Below, piece after piece: positions 34,016-41,772 of a DNA stretch of 64,000 bases. Numbering within the stretch: the first letter of the stretch is position 1; each line of letters begins with the position of its first letter. The notes below the pieces were generated by a model. It ran no database searches, was not told the DNA's origin, and was given only the letters and a program-made list of their open reading frames with translations. The stretch is from Acidimicrobiaceae bacterium (GTDB lineage: Bacteria; Actinomycetota; Acidimicrobiia; Acidimicrobiales; JAUTXP01). Location: NCBI GenBank assembly GCA_030837965.1, contig JAUTXP010000047.1, positions 62,001-126,000 on the forward strand, given 5' to 3'. A program made the position numbers and the translations under genes.

Positions 34016-34912
34016 TCAGCACCAACGGCGGCACAGCAGGTCGCCGACCGGCGTGAGGGCCGGGGCCACGTTGTCGTCGTAGGCGGCCTTGCCCTGGTCG
34101 TAGGCGGCCGAGCCTTGCTCGTATAGCGCAGCCGCGGCGTCGGCCAGTGCACCGAAGGCGGCGATGGCCGCCTGCTCGGCTTGGTCCCGAAGCTGCTGGA
34201 AGATCGGCGCCAGCGTGTCGTACGCCTGCTGGCCGGCTGCCTCGATGGCGTCACGGGCCTGGTTGCGGGCGTCGGTCAGGGCAGCGGCCACCGTCTGGCC
34301 GGTGGAGACCAGCGTGCCGAAGGCCTGCTCGATGCCGTCGCGGGCCGCCTGCTTGCCCGATTCGTAGGCCGCGAGCAACTGCTCGAAGACCGGGACCAGC
34401 GTCTCGGCGACCTGGTGGCCGACGGCCTCGAGCTGCGCCCGGGCATCGTCCTTGGCCTGGTCGATGGTGCCGAACGCCTCGACCGCAGCGGCCACCGCCG
34501 CGTCCCTGGCCGCATGGAGTTGGGCCGCGGCCTCTTCGAACACGGCCTCGACCTGCGCGGCGGCGGCGTCGAAGGCGGCCCGGCCCTGCTCGTAGGCGGC
34601 CTGGCCCTGGGCCCGGAGCTGGGCATAGGCGTCGGCCAGCACGGCGATGGCCGCGTCACGCCCGTCCTCCAACTGCTGCGCCAACTGCTCGAAGACGGGG
34701 CCCAGCGTGTCGTACGCCGTCTGTCCTGCGGCCGCGACCGCGTCGTGGGCCTGGGCCGCTACCGGGCCGACCGTGGCCCATGCCTGCTCGAAGGCGTCAT
34801 GGGCGGCTTGCTGCACCGGATCCAGCGGTCCGGCCGATGCCCGGCCCACGAACGAGGCCGACATCGTCACTGCACACACGAGCGCGACGAATAGCCTTGA
34901 AAAGCCCTTCAT
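34016..34912 (-). CDS. Secreted alanine-rich helical repeat protein
   Basis: The 298-residue protein has a signal peptide (MKGFSRLFVALVCAVTMSAS, cleavage near residue 27) and an almost purely helical mature part with roughly 38-residue repeats. Repeat landmarks are AAGQTAYDTLGPVFEQL and AAGQQAYDTLAPIFQQL, with related YEQGRAAFD / YEQGSAAYD units. The pattern of Ala, Gln and charged residues suggests long amphipathic helices like apolipoprotein or LEA-type proteins. It ends in CRRWC. No enzymatic family fits. It has its own leader and no obvious operon partner. Confidence 0.65.
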   Translation of the reverse strand: MKGFSRLFVALVCAVTMSASFVGRASAGPLDPVQQAAHDAFEQAWATVGPVAAQAHDAVAAAGQTAYDTLGPVFEQLAQQLEDGRDAAIAVLADAYAQLRAQGQAAYEQGRAAFDAAAAQVEAVFEEAAAQLHAARDAAVAAAVEAFGTIDQAKDDARAQLEAVGHQVAETLVPVFEQLLAAYESGKQAARDGIEQAFGTLVSTGQTVAAALTDARNQARDAIEAAGQQAYDTLAPIFQQLRDQAEQAAIAAFGALADAAAALYEQGSAAYDQGKAAYDDNVAPALTPVGDLLCRRWC

Positions 34913-34990
34913 TTTCCCCTACCTCCCGTGTCGGTGAGACCCCGGAAAGGGAACGGGCCAGTCGCTCAAACCTTGCGACAAACGCAGCGC

Positions 34991-35854
34991 TCAGCTCACG
35001 AGGTCGAAGGCCTGGTCCAGGCCGCCGAGGAGCCACTGGTGCTCGGCGGCAACCCCGTGGGCCAGGGGCGCACGGAAGGTGAGGCCTTCGATCAGGTCGA
35101 CGGCCTGGCCGCGCAGTTCGGCGTCAGCGCCAGCACCAACGCCGGCGCCGCCGGCATCACCAGCCGAGGGTTCTCGAACGACGACCGTCGGACCGGCTTC
35201 CACGACGAACGCAATCGAAGGATCGTCGGCCTCGACCGACAACGTACCGACGCGCGTCGAGCCGCAGGTTGCCAACAGCGCGGGACCGATGGCGGCGGCG
35301 TACACGAGTGACCCGAGGATCTCGTCGGGCTCGGCCGCCTGCGTCAGCCCGAGGGGCAGCATGATGTCGCGCTCGTGCGTCCAGGCGTCCCACAGCGCGT
35401 GCAGCGCGACAGCTCGCAATGCGATATGACCAGGGGGCGCCTCGGCGGGCAGGGACCAGGCCTCGTCGGACAAACCGGTGACGGCCGCGGCCAGGCCGTC
35501 CACGGACTCGGTGTACTGCGCTAGGACGGCGGACGGTGACAGCCCGCGGGTCGGCTCGACCAGCGCGGCGGGGGTGGCCACCGGGTCGAAGGACTCCAAG
35601 AACCGCGTGGGCGAGCCCGCCAGGGCCGACGAGATCGACAGCGTCCAGAACTGGTTGGTGCTGACCAAGTGGGCCACCACGTCCTGCACGGACCAGCTCT
35701 CGCAGCGGCTCGGCACCGACCAGTCGCCCTCGGCCAACGCAGACAACGTCTGCCCCAGTCGCCGCCGCTGCCGGACGAGGGGGATCGACGGGTCCCCCAG
35801 CGGCACTTCGATGCGGAGCACGTCCGGGCCGTTGTAGCGAGGCGTGAGCAGCAT
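34991..35854 (-). CDS. Mycothiol-dependent maleylpyruvate isomerase family protein
   Basis: The 287-residue protein from ATG 35854 has an MDMPI_N/DinB_2-type helical bundle. LSALAEGDWSVPSRCESWSV, followed by VQDVVAHLVSTNQFW, is the family's signature, with His ligands in VAHL and later LHALWDAWTHERDI. Actinobacterial members use mycothiol as cofactor; only a few have assigned reactions. A C-terminal SCP-like/sterol-carrier-type segment (about 195-287) completes it. An upstream extension in the same frame is rejected because a -10 box (TACCGT) lies 6 bp before this ATG. Confidence 0.82.
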   Translation of the reverse strand: MLLTPRYNGPDVLRIEVPLGDPSIPLVRQRRRLGQTLSALAEGDWSVPSRCESWSVQDVVAHLVSTNQFWTLSISSALAGSPTRFLESFDPVATPAALVEPTRGLSPSAVLAQYTESVDGLAAAVTGLSDEAWSLPAEAPPGHIALRAVALHALWDAWTHERDIMLPLGLTQAAEPDEILGSLVYAAAIGPALLATCGSTRVGTLSVEADDPSIAFVVEAGPTVVVREPSAGDAGGAGVGAGADAELRGQAVDLIEGLTFRAPLAHGVAAEHQWLLGGLDQAFDLVS

Positions 35855-35860
35855 GGCCAG

Positions 35861-35866
35861 ACGGTA
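35861..35866 (-). promoter_or_regulatory. Leaderless-type -10 box (TACCGT) for the MDMPI-family gene
   Basis: TACCGT on the minus strand is separated by six bases from ATG 35854. No ribosome site is present between them. Confidence 0.5.
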
Positions 35867-35980
35867 GGCGCTCGGTCTCAACGCAGGCCAGGCCAGGCCG
35901 CGCCAGGACGCGTCGACCCGACCCGACTCGACCCCGTCTGGCATGGTTGGCGAACACAGAGGCTGGACACAGGAGGACCC

Positions 35981-36340
35981 ATGAGCGTGGCCGTCGATCT
36001 GGCCGAACTGGCCGAGCACATCGAGTCGTTCGGGCCCGTCGCCTATCTGGTCACCACGGGCGAAGGGGGAGGGGCGCACGTCGTCTCGGTGATGCCGGTC
36101 TGGAACGACGACGAGCTGAGCACTCCCGCGGGTCGCAGCACCAGTGCCAACGTGGCCGCCAACGGCCGGGCCACCTTGCTGTGGCCCGCGGCCTCGGGCG
36201 CCGACTATTGCCTGCTGGTCGACGGGACGGGACGGGTCGTCGAGGACCCGTCGAGTGTGGCCGTGCGGCCCACGCGCGCCGTGCTCCATCGGCTGCCCCA
36301 GGCCGACGCGTCGCTGCCCTCCTGTGTGACCGTTCTCTGA
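35981..36340 (+). CDS. Pyridoxamine-5'-phosphate-oxidase-like (FMN/F420 split-barrel) protein
   Basis: The 119-residue protein has the small split-barrel pattern: AYLVTTGEGGGAHVVSVMPV, then a Ser/Thr-rich loop, and GRATLLWPAASGADYCLLVD. This family binds flavins or F420, often as oxidoreductases or pigment-binding proteins. The reaction is not assignable. A perfect AGGAGG lies 5 bp before ATG 35981. It is divergent from the MDMPI-family gene. Confidence 0.72.
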   Translation: MSVAVDLAELAEHIESFGPVAYLVTTGEGGGAHVVSVMPVWNDDELSTPAGRSTSANVAANGRATLLWPAASGADYCLLVDGTGRVVEDPSSVAVRPTRAVLHRLPQADASLPSCVTVL

Positions 36341-36387
36341 GCTCTCCGAGCTCTCTGAGCCGCGGCCGAAGACGCGGCCCCACAGGA

Positions 36388-38538
36388 TCAGGCCAGCACT
36401 TCGGCCAGCGCTCCTCGGCGTCGGCTCGGCAACGCCGCCGCGTACCCGTCGATCAAGCGGATCAGCGTGGCCTCATCGGCCTTCGAGACGGGCCACACGT
36501 CGAGGGGGAAGCGGGTGGTGGCGAAGTCATCCGTCGGCGAACCGCTGATCAACAGGATCGGCCCGGAATAACCCGCATCCCGCAAGGCGGGGACGGTTTC
36601 GATGCCGCTTGTCCCCGGCAGCAGGTGGTCGAGGATGATCACATCGGGCATCCGAGTCCGCAGCTTCTGGAGGGCGGAACTCCCGCTGTGGGCCTCCACC
36701 ACCCGATGGTGGCGTTCCTTGAGCCGGGTACGCAGCGCGGCCCGCACGGCGACCTGGTCGTCGACGAGCAGGACGTCCAGGGCCCGGCTCACACCAGTTA
36801 GAACGCCCCCCGGCGCCGGGGGCATGGTGTTGTCGGCCAGCCACCGAGTCGTCGCCTGGGCATTGCAAGGCCTGGCGATGACGTACCCCTGCAAGAAGTC
36901 GACCCCCAGCCGGAGCAGTTGCTCGGCCAAGGCCTCGTCCTCCACGCCTTCGGCGACGGTGCTGAGGTCCAGGCTGTGGGCCAGGTCGATGATCGAGTGC
37001 ACGATTCGTTCGGCCCTGCCGTCGGACCGGAGGGCGGCCACGAAGGACCGGTCGATCTTGAGCTCGTCGACTGGGAGGTCCTTGAGATAGGTCAGCGAGG
37101 AGTACCCGGTGCCGAAGTCGTCGATCGAGATGCGAACCCCTCTCTCCCGCAGCGTCTCGAGCTCGGCCCAGATGGCCTTGTTGTCCCCCGCCGCGATCGC
37201 GGTCTCGGTGATCTCCAGCGTGAGCGCGGTGGGCGGCAGGCCTGCTGCGGCGATGGTCCGGGTGATCTCGTCGACCAAGCCGGGGTCCGCGACCAGCATC
37301 CCCGACAGGTTCACGGCCACGGGCACGATGGCGCCTTCGGATCCCCATCGAGCTGCCTGTTGGACGGCGCTGGTGAGCACGTGGGTGGTCAGCGCCGAGA
37401 TCATGCCGTGCTGCTCGGCCAGCACGATGAACTGGTCCGGCGGTACCGGCCCGCGCGTGGAGTGGAACCACCGGGCCAGGGCTTCGAAGGTATGGACCCT
37501 GCCCTCGCGGTCGACGATGGGCTGATAGGCGACGGTCAGGTCACCGCCCACAATGGCGGCCCGTAGGTCGCCAACGAGCCCCAGTTCGTCCTGACTGGCA
37601 TTCCCCCCGCCGGCGGGGGGAACGGCCCACCCGCTGGAGCGGACCTTGGCGTCGTTGCAAGCGTCCGTGGCTCGCCGAACCAGCGTGACCGCGTCCGTGC
37701 CGTTGTTGGGCGCAGTGGACACGCCCACCCGCGCGGAGACGAACACCGCGTTCCCGTCAGCCCAATACGCCTCGCCGAGGCGGTGGAGCAGGGCAATCCC
37801 CAACACCACGGCGTCGTCGGGCATGGTGACGCCGGGAGCAAGCACGGCGAACCAGTCTCCTCCGAGCCGGGCGACAGTTCCCTTCCCGCCGGTGACCTCC
37901 ATGATTCGCCTGGCCACTTCAACAAGGATCAGGTCCGCGGCGACATGCCCCAGACCAGCATTCAGTTGTTGGAATTTGTTCAAATTGACGACAAGAACAG
38001 CCAACCTCCGGGCCGGGCGCCGTGGATTGACCAAGGCCAGGGAGAGACGCTCATAGAAGAGTCGACGGTTGGCTAGATCCGTCAAATCGTCGTATGACTC
38101 CTTTCGATTCAGGGCTGCTGCCAAGGAGTCGCGCTCGCTGAGATCGTCGAATCGGATGATGACGCGGCGCAGGCCGCCCCGCTGGTTGCGCACGGCCACA
38201 CCCGTCACCCGAGCCCAGACGTGCTCGCCTCGGGACGTCACGCACCGTGTCTCCATCTCGAACTCCGACGACCCTGCGTCCAAGTCCGTGAAGTCATTGG
38301 TGACATCGGAGGCGTCGTGGGCCACTGTGAGGTCTGAGAACGACATGCTGGTCAAGGTGGGCGCCGGATGCCCGAGGAACGAGCACAGCGCCTGATTCAC
38401 CGCCAACACCCGGCCGGAGCGGTCCGTGATGGCCATGCCCACATGGGCTTGGCGGAAGGTGGCTTCCACCAGGTCGTCGCCATTGACGCCGGCAATCCCA
38501 CCACTGCGATCACGGCCATCGTGGGTCGCTTGCAACAT
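36388..38538 (-). CDS. PAS - degenerate GGDEF - EAL - REC protein
   Basis: The 716-residue protein has a PAS domain (about 21-135). Its GGDEF-like domain has the motif as GGDWF (226-230), and the first metal Asp is replaced (VVNLNKF), so diguanylate cyclase activity is very unlikely. The EAL domain is intact (FEALARW, EAL 352-354; DDFGTGYSSL; EGVEDE) and should hydrolyse cyclic di-GMP. A response-regulator receiver domain at the C-terminus (about 587-700) has acidic DD 593-594, phospho-acceptor Asp637 in IILDHLLPG and a late Lys. A C-terminal REC on a GGDEF-EAL protein is unusual. No partner histidine kinase is adjacent. It is predicted cytosolic. Confidence 0.9.
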   Translation of the reverse strand: MLQATHDGRDRSGGIAGVNGDDLVEATFRQAHVGMAITDRSGRVLAVNQALCSFLGHPAPTLTSMSFSDLTVAHDASDVTNDFTDLDAGSSEFEMETRCVTSRGEHVWARVTGVAVRNQRGGLRRVIIRFDDLSERDSLAAALNRKESYDDLTDLANRRLFYERLSLALVNPRRPARRLAVLVVNLNKFQQLNAGLGHVAADLILVEVARRIMEVTGGKGTVARLGGDWFAVLAPGVTMPDDAVVLGIALLHRLGEAYWADGNAVFVSARVGVSTAPNNGTDAVTLVRRATDACNDAKVRSSGWAVPPAGGGNASQDELGLVGDLRAAIVGGDLTVAYQPIVDREGRVHTFEALARWFHSTRGPVPPDQFIVLAEQHGMISALTTHVLTSAVQQAARWGSEGAIVPVAVNLSGMLVADPGLVDEITRTIAAAGLPPTALTLEITETAIAAGDNKAIWAELETLRERGVRISIDDFGTGYSSLTYLKDLPVDELKIDRSFVAALRSDGRAERIVHSIIDLAHSLDLSTVAEGVEDEALAEQLLRLGVDFLQGYVIARPCNAQATTRWLADNTMPPAPGGVLTGVSRALDVLLVDDQVAVRAALRTRLKERHHRVVEAHSGSSALQKLRTRMPDVIILDHLLPGTSGIETVPALRDAGYSGPILLISGSPTDDFATTRFPLDVWPVSKADEATLIRLIDGYAAALPSRRRGALAEVLA

Positions 38539-38753
38539 CGAAATCCGCCTCTCGAGTGGGCCAAAAAACGGCTTCCTCGATCAAAGGGTATCCCAAGGTG
38601 CGTTCATTGCGCACTGGGCTCGCACGCGATAGTTGTATCTTGCCCGACTCGTTGTGGCGAAATGCGTGCGTCGATCTCACTCTTATCACCTGTTGAGCGG
38701 CGGCGAACGTGGTCCTGGCGCGGCCAGCGTGCTGTCGCTCGTAGCCGCGCTGT

Positions 38754-38957
38754 CTACCCCGTGTGGCAGGGGACGGCGCAGTAGTAGCAGCCGTTCACCT
38801 GCTTGAAATGCTTGCGCGCCTCGCGCACGGCCAGCGCGCACTCGATGAAGTCGCCGAGATAGATCCGCTCCTGGATGCTCGGCAGGAACGAACACGTCGA
38901 CGCATGCACCTCGTGGTCGCCGTTGTCCTGGGCGCGCCGATGCACGAAATACTCCAT
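38754..38957 (-). CDS. Small cysteine-rich conserved-looking protein, probable SOS target
   Basis: The 67-residue protein starts at ATG 38957 behind a strong GGAGGAGGT ribosome site. Key elements are NGDHEVHASTC, ERIYLGDF, EARKHFKQV and the C-terminal CYYCAVPCHTG, giving five cysteines and several histidines, a likely metal or Fe-S/Zn-binding arrangement. I know of similar small HEVH...C, DLG and GC..C..CHT proteins of unknown function in bacteria. A LexA-type box lies 54-67 bp upstream. It is transcribed away from the pseudogene at 39031-39480, which ends just above the box. Confidence 0.72.
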   Translation of the reverse strand: MEYFVHRRAQDNGDHEVHASTCSFLPSIQERIYLGDFIECALAVREARKHFKQVNGCYYCAVPCHTG

Positions 38958-39010
38958 ATGACCTCCTCCAACACGCCGAACTCGGCGTGCCTCCCGTAGG
39001 CCCAGAGTAT
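38958..39010 (-). promoter_or_regulatory. 5' leader of the small cysteine-rich gene
   Basis: The leader contains GATACTCT just inside the LexA box edge as a probable -10. A small hairpin CGCCGAGTTCGGCG follows, and then GGAGGAGGT at 7 nt before the ATG. The overlap of -10 and LexA box would allow repression. Confidence 0.4.
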
Positions 39011-39024
39011 CGAACATATGTTCG
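39011..39024. promoter_or_regulatory. LexA (SOS) box
   Basis: CGAACATATGTTCG is a perfect 14-bp palindrome. It matches the Gram-positive/actinobacterial SOS consensus CGAAC-N4-GTTCG, with T before it as in TCGAAC. Such a site is rare by chance in this GC-rich window, and I saw no second one. Confidence 0.7.
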
Positions 39025-39030
39025 CCTGAC

Positions 39031-39480
39031 AAGCCTCGGAACGGAGTTCGGGCGGGGGCACCGGCGCGCCATTGGCGCCTGCCACGTGGGCCGTGCCTGC
39101 CAGGGTGGCGGCCAACAGCGGGCTGCGGGGATCGAGGGCGACGGGCAGGCCGTACACGGCGGCGGGGGTGGCGGCGTGCAGGTCGAGGCTCGTCCCCATG
39201 TCGTCGAGGAGGTAGACGCCGACGGCCTCGTCGGCCAACGCGACGCTGACCTTGTCGACCAGGTCGGGCAACTGCCGTTCGCCTGCCGGGGCGTCGGCCG
39301 TCCATGCCGCCAGCCGGCTGCAGCCGTGCCCACGCCGAGCAAGGCCAGCGCGGCCCACATGACGTAGAGGCCCGTCGGGGCGGCGGCGCGGGCCTGCTCC
39401 GAGCGACCGAACACCGCTTCGCGAACGACGAGGCATGCGGCCCCAACCCGACGAGGCAGCTCACGACAGCCCGGGCCCGC
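39031..39480 (-). pseudogene. Remnant of a membrane/GAF-domain protein
   Basis: On the minus strand about 39290-39480 encodes a membrane segment (REAVFGRSEQARAAA then GLYVMWAALALLGVGTAAAG). A different phase (about 39031-39280) encodes GAF-like sequence (LPDLVDKVSVALADEAVGVY, then LPVALDPRSPLLAATLAGTA and ANGAPVPPPELRSEA). The two parts are joined by a frameshift, and the end is lost at the LexA-box region. No full-length gene can be made. The family assignment as GAF is tentative. Confidence 0.4.
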
Positions 39481-39621
39481 ACGACCCGCAGGGTACGTAC
39501 AGGTGGCCTTGACCGGGTCGGGCCGACGCCTGGCCGGGGGCGAGAGTTGGGGATGTGTTGGGAGGGGCGCCCGGTATGCCCTTGATGGGCGGCGTCGGGC
39601 GGCGTCCGTTTACGCCGTGCG

Positions 39622-39897
39622 TCAGCCGCCGGAGATGGCGGGCAGCACGGTGACCTCCACGCCCTCGGGCACCACGGTGTCGGTGCCGTCCAGATCCTTG
39701 GCGTTGTCGGCGCCGACGAAGACGTTCACGTGTCTGCGCAATGCGCCCGACTCGTCCCGTACACGCCGGCCGATGGCCGGATGGGCGGCGGCCAAGGCGT
39801 CGAGCACGGCACCCACCGACGCGGGCGGGGGCACGTCCAGGTCGACCGACGACGCCCCTTCGGCATGCTGGCGTAGGGCCGCGGCCAGCCGGACCAC
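39622..39897 (-). CDS. MoaD/ThiS-family ubiquitin-like sulfur carrier
   Basis: The 91-residue beta-grasp protein ends in the C-terminal Gly-Gly (VTVLPAISGG). In MoaD/ThiS this terminus is adenylated and thiocarboxylated to carry sulfur for molybdopterin, thiamine or other pathways. GALRRHVNVFVGADNAKDLD and LDALAAAHPAIGRRV are typical. The gene follows the BNR-repeat gene, starting at GTG 39897 only 5 bp past its stop. The pairing of MoaD-like proteins with BNR-repeat proteins recurs in actinobacteria, though no joint function is known. The sulfur acceptor is unknown. Confidence 0.88.
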   Translation of the reverse strand: MVRLAAALRQHAEGASSVDLDVPPPASVGAVLDALAAAHPAIGRRVRDESGALRRHVNVFVGADNAKDLDGTDTVVPEGVEVTVLPAISGG

Positions 39898-39902
39898 GAC
39901 GG

Positions 39903-41024
39903 TCAGCGAAGCACCGCCGTCTTCACGCACAGCACGGGCGGCAGATGCCGGGCCAGCTCCGTCCACGACTCGCCCGCGTCCGGCGAGCCGTACACGTCGC
40001 CGGTGCGAGTGCCGACGTAGAGACCGGCCGGGTCGAGCCGGTCGGCGGTGAAGCCGTCGCGCAGCACCGTGACGTAGGCGTTCTCCTGGGGCAGGCCCTG
40101 TCCGAGCGCGTCCCACGTGTCGCCGCCGTCGGTGGTGCGGTAGACGCGCAGGCGGCCGTCCGGCGTGCAGCGGAACATGTCCGACGTCAGGGGCAGGACG
40201 TAGGCGGTGCCCGCCCGGTTCGGGTCGGCCACGACAGGGAAGCCGAAGGTGGACGGCAGGGCGTCGGCGCCCACCTCCTCCCACTTGCCGCCGAAGTCGC
40301 TCGACCGGTAGACGCCCCAGTGGTGCTGGAGGAACAGCGTGTCGGGCTCGGCTGGGTGGCGGTCGACCTTGTGTACGCACTGGCCGAACTCGGGGGCGGG
40401 TTCGGGGAGGAAGGGGGCCCGGATGCCGACGTTGGCCGCCTCCCAGTTCTGGCCGTCGTCGGTGCGGTAGAAGCCGGCGGCCGAGATGGCGATGCCCAGC
40501 CGGGGCCCGCCCGCCGGGTCGGGCACGATCGTGTGCAGGCACAGGCCGCCGCCGCCGGGCTGCCACTGGGGCCGGTGCTCGTGACCCCACAGGCCTTCGT
40601 TCAGGTGGAACGACTGGCCGCCGTCGTCCGAGCGGAACAGGGCCGCGGGCTCGACGCCCGCGTACACCACGTCGGGCTGGGCGTCGCCCGCGGGCTGGAG
40701 CTGCCACACGTGGGCGACGGCCGCGCCGACGCCTTCAGGGAAGGCGAGGGTCTGGGGCTCGGGCTCAATCCAGGTCCCGCCCAAGTCGTCCGAGCGATAG
40801 ACGGACGGGCCCCAGTGCGAGCTGGTGGCGCCGACGAGGAGGCGGGCGCGGCCGCCTCGACAGTCGAGGGCGGCGGCGTAGATCTCCTCGCCCATGAACC
40901 ACGGTCCGGCCAACGTCCAGTCCGTGCGGTCAGGTCCGGCGGTCAGGGCGAAGAGCCCCTTGGTGGTGCCCACCAGCACCACGACGTCGCCAGCCGATGC
41001 GTTGATGCTCGCCTGTTCCACCAT
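39903..41024 (-). CDS. WD40/BNR-repeat beta-propeller protein
   Basis: The 373-residue protein from ATG 41024 has repeated Asp-box motifs (S/T-x-D-x-G-x-x-W): YRSDDLGGTWIE, FRSDDGGQSF, YRTDDGQNWEA, YRSSDFGGKWEE, YRTTDGGDTWDA and GSPDAGESWTE. It lacks a signal peptide and so is probably cytosolic, unlike extracellular sialidases. It may be a glycosidase-like or scaffold propeller. It precedes the MoaD-like gene by 5 bp. A -10 box lies 7 bp from the ATG, and a family A palindrome lies upstream between it and the divergent methyltransferase. Confidence 0.85.
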   Translation of the reverse strand: MVEQASINASAGDVVVLVGTTKGLFALTAGPDRTDWTLAGPWFMGEEIYAAALDCRGGRARLLVGATSSHWGPSVYRSDDLGGTWIEPEPQTLAFPEGVGAAVAHVWQLQPAGDAQPDVVYAGVEPAALFRSDDGGQSFHLNEGLWGHEHRPQWQPGGGGLCLHTIVPDPAGGPRLGIAISAAGFYRTDDGQNWEAANVGIRAPFLPEPAPEFGQCVHKVDRHPAEPDTLFLQHHWGVYRSSDFGGKWEEVGADALPSTFGFPVVADPNRAGTAYVLPLTSDMFRCTPDGRLRVYRTTDGGDTWDALGQGLPQENAYVTVLRDGFTADRLDPAGLYVGTRTGDVYGSPDAGESWTELARHLPPVLCVKTAVLR

Positions 41025-41031
41025 CCGCCGG

Positions 41032-41037
41032 ATGCTA
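41032..41037 (-). promoter_or_regulatory. Leaderless-type -10 box (TAGCAT) for the BNR-repeat gene
   Basis: TAGCAT on the minus strand is seven bases before ATG 41024, with no ribosome site. The family A palindrome at 41071-41101 is centred about 50 bp upstream of the box. Confidence 0.45.
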
Positions 41038-41070
41038 GATGCTCTGCCCCTGCCCTGCCCGGCCCCCCAT

Positions 41071-41101
41071 CTTTTCCACAGCAGCAGGTGCTGTGGAAAA
41101 G
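41071..41101. repeat. Family A palindrome, copy 3 (divergent position)
   Basis: Thirteen-bp arms (41071-41083, 41089-41101) flank the loop GCAGG. It lies between the start of the leftward BNR-repeat gene and the start of the rightward methyltransferase gene, so it is upstream of both. Confidence 0.9.
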
Positions 41102-41181
41102 CGCGGGGGTGGAAATCACTGGTGGCGCGGGCGGGTGGGCGAGCAGGCTGGCGGCCGTGATCACGGTGATGGCGGTGTTCC

Positions 41182-41730
41182 GTGCCCGGGGCCGGACGGC
41201 CGCGGTGGGGGTGGCACCAGCTCGCTGACCCGTGGGCGCGGCTGTTGGTCGACCAGGCCTGCATCCGACCGGGCGACGTGGTGCTGGACATCGGCGCGGG
41301 GGCGGGCGTGCTCACCGCTCGGCTGGTGGCGGTCGGGGCGCGGGTCGTGGCCGTGGAGCTGCATGCGGGGCGGGCCGAGCGGCTGCGTCAGCGCTTCGCC
41401 GACGCGCCAGTGACCGTCGTGCAGGCCGACGCCTCCGACCTGCGCCTGCCCGGCCGCCCCTTCAAAGTGGTGGCCAACCCGCCGTTCGCCGTCACGACGG
41501 CCGTGTTGCGCCGGCTCCTGTCGCGCCACAGCGCCTTGGCGGGCGCGGCGCTGGTGGTGCCGGACTATGCCGCGGCCCGCTGGGCGGGCGGGCGCGGCGT
41601 CGACGCTCGGAAGTGGCAGGCCGTGTTCGACGTTCGGGCCGGCGTGCGGCTCCCGCCGTCCGCCTTCACACCGCCGGGCCCGCCCGCTCGCGTCCTGACC
41701 ATCCACCGCCGCCCCCGCCCCGGCGCCTGA
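41182..41730 (+). CDS. rRNA adenine N6-methyltransferase-like (Erm/KsgA family)
   Basis: The 182-residue protein has the Rossmann methyltransferase core. VVLDIGAGAGVLTARLV (33-49) is the S-adenosylmethionine motif I; VVAVELHAG and VVQADASDLRLP follow; NPPF (99-102) is the adenine-pocket motif IV. It is shorter than Erm or KsgA (about 240-280) and lacks most of the C-terminal substrate domain, ending soon after FTPPGPPARVLTIHRR. The start is GTG 41182. Function could be 23S or 16S rRNA methylation or another nucleic-acid target. An Erm-type resistance role is possible but unproven. Confidence 0.8.
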   Translation: MPGAGRPRWGWHQLADPWARLLVDQACIRPGDVVLDIGAGAGVLTARLVAVGARVVAVELHAGRAERLRQRFADAPVTVVQADASDLRLPGRPFKVVANPPFAVTTAVLRRLLSRHSALAGAALVVPDYAAARWAGGRGVDARKWQAVFDVRAGVRLPPSAFTPPGPPARVLTIHRRPRPGA

Positions 41731-41737
41731 CCCCCGA

Positions 41738-41768
41738 CTTTTCCACAGCAGCATGTGCTGTGGAAAAG
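41738..41768. repeat. Family A palindrome, copy 4
   Basis: Thirteen-bp arms surround the loop GCATG. It sits between the convergent methyltransferase and hydrolase genes, 7 bp after one stop and 4 bp from the other, so a bidirectional terminator function is likely for this copy. Confidence 0.9.
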
Positions 41769-41772
41769 CGCG

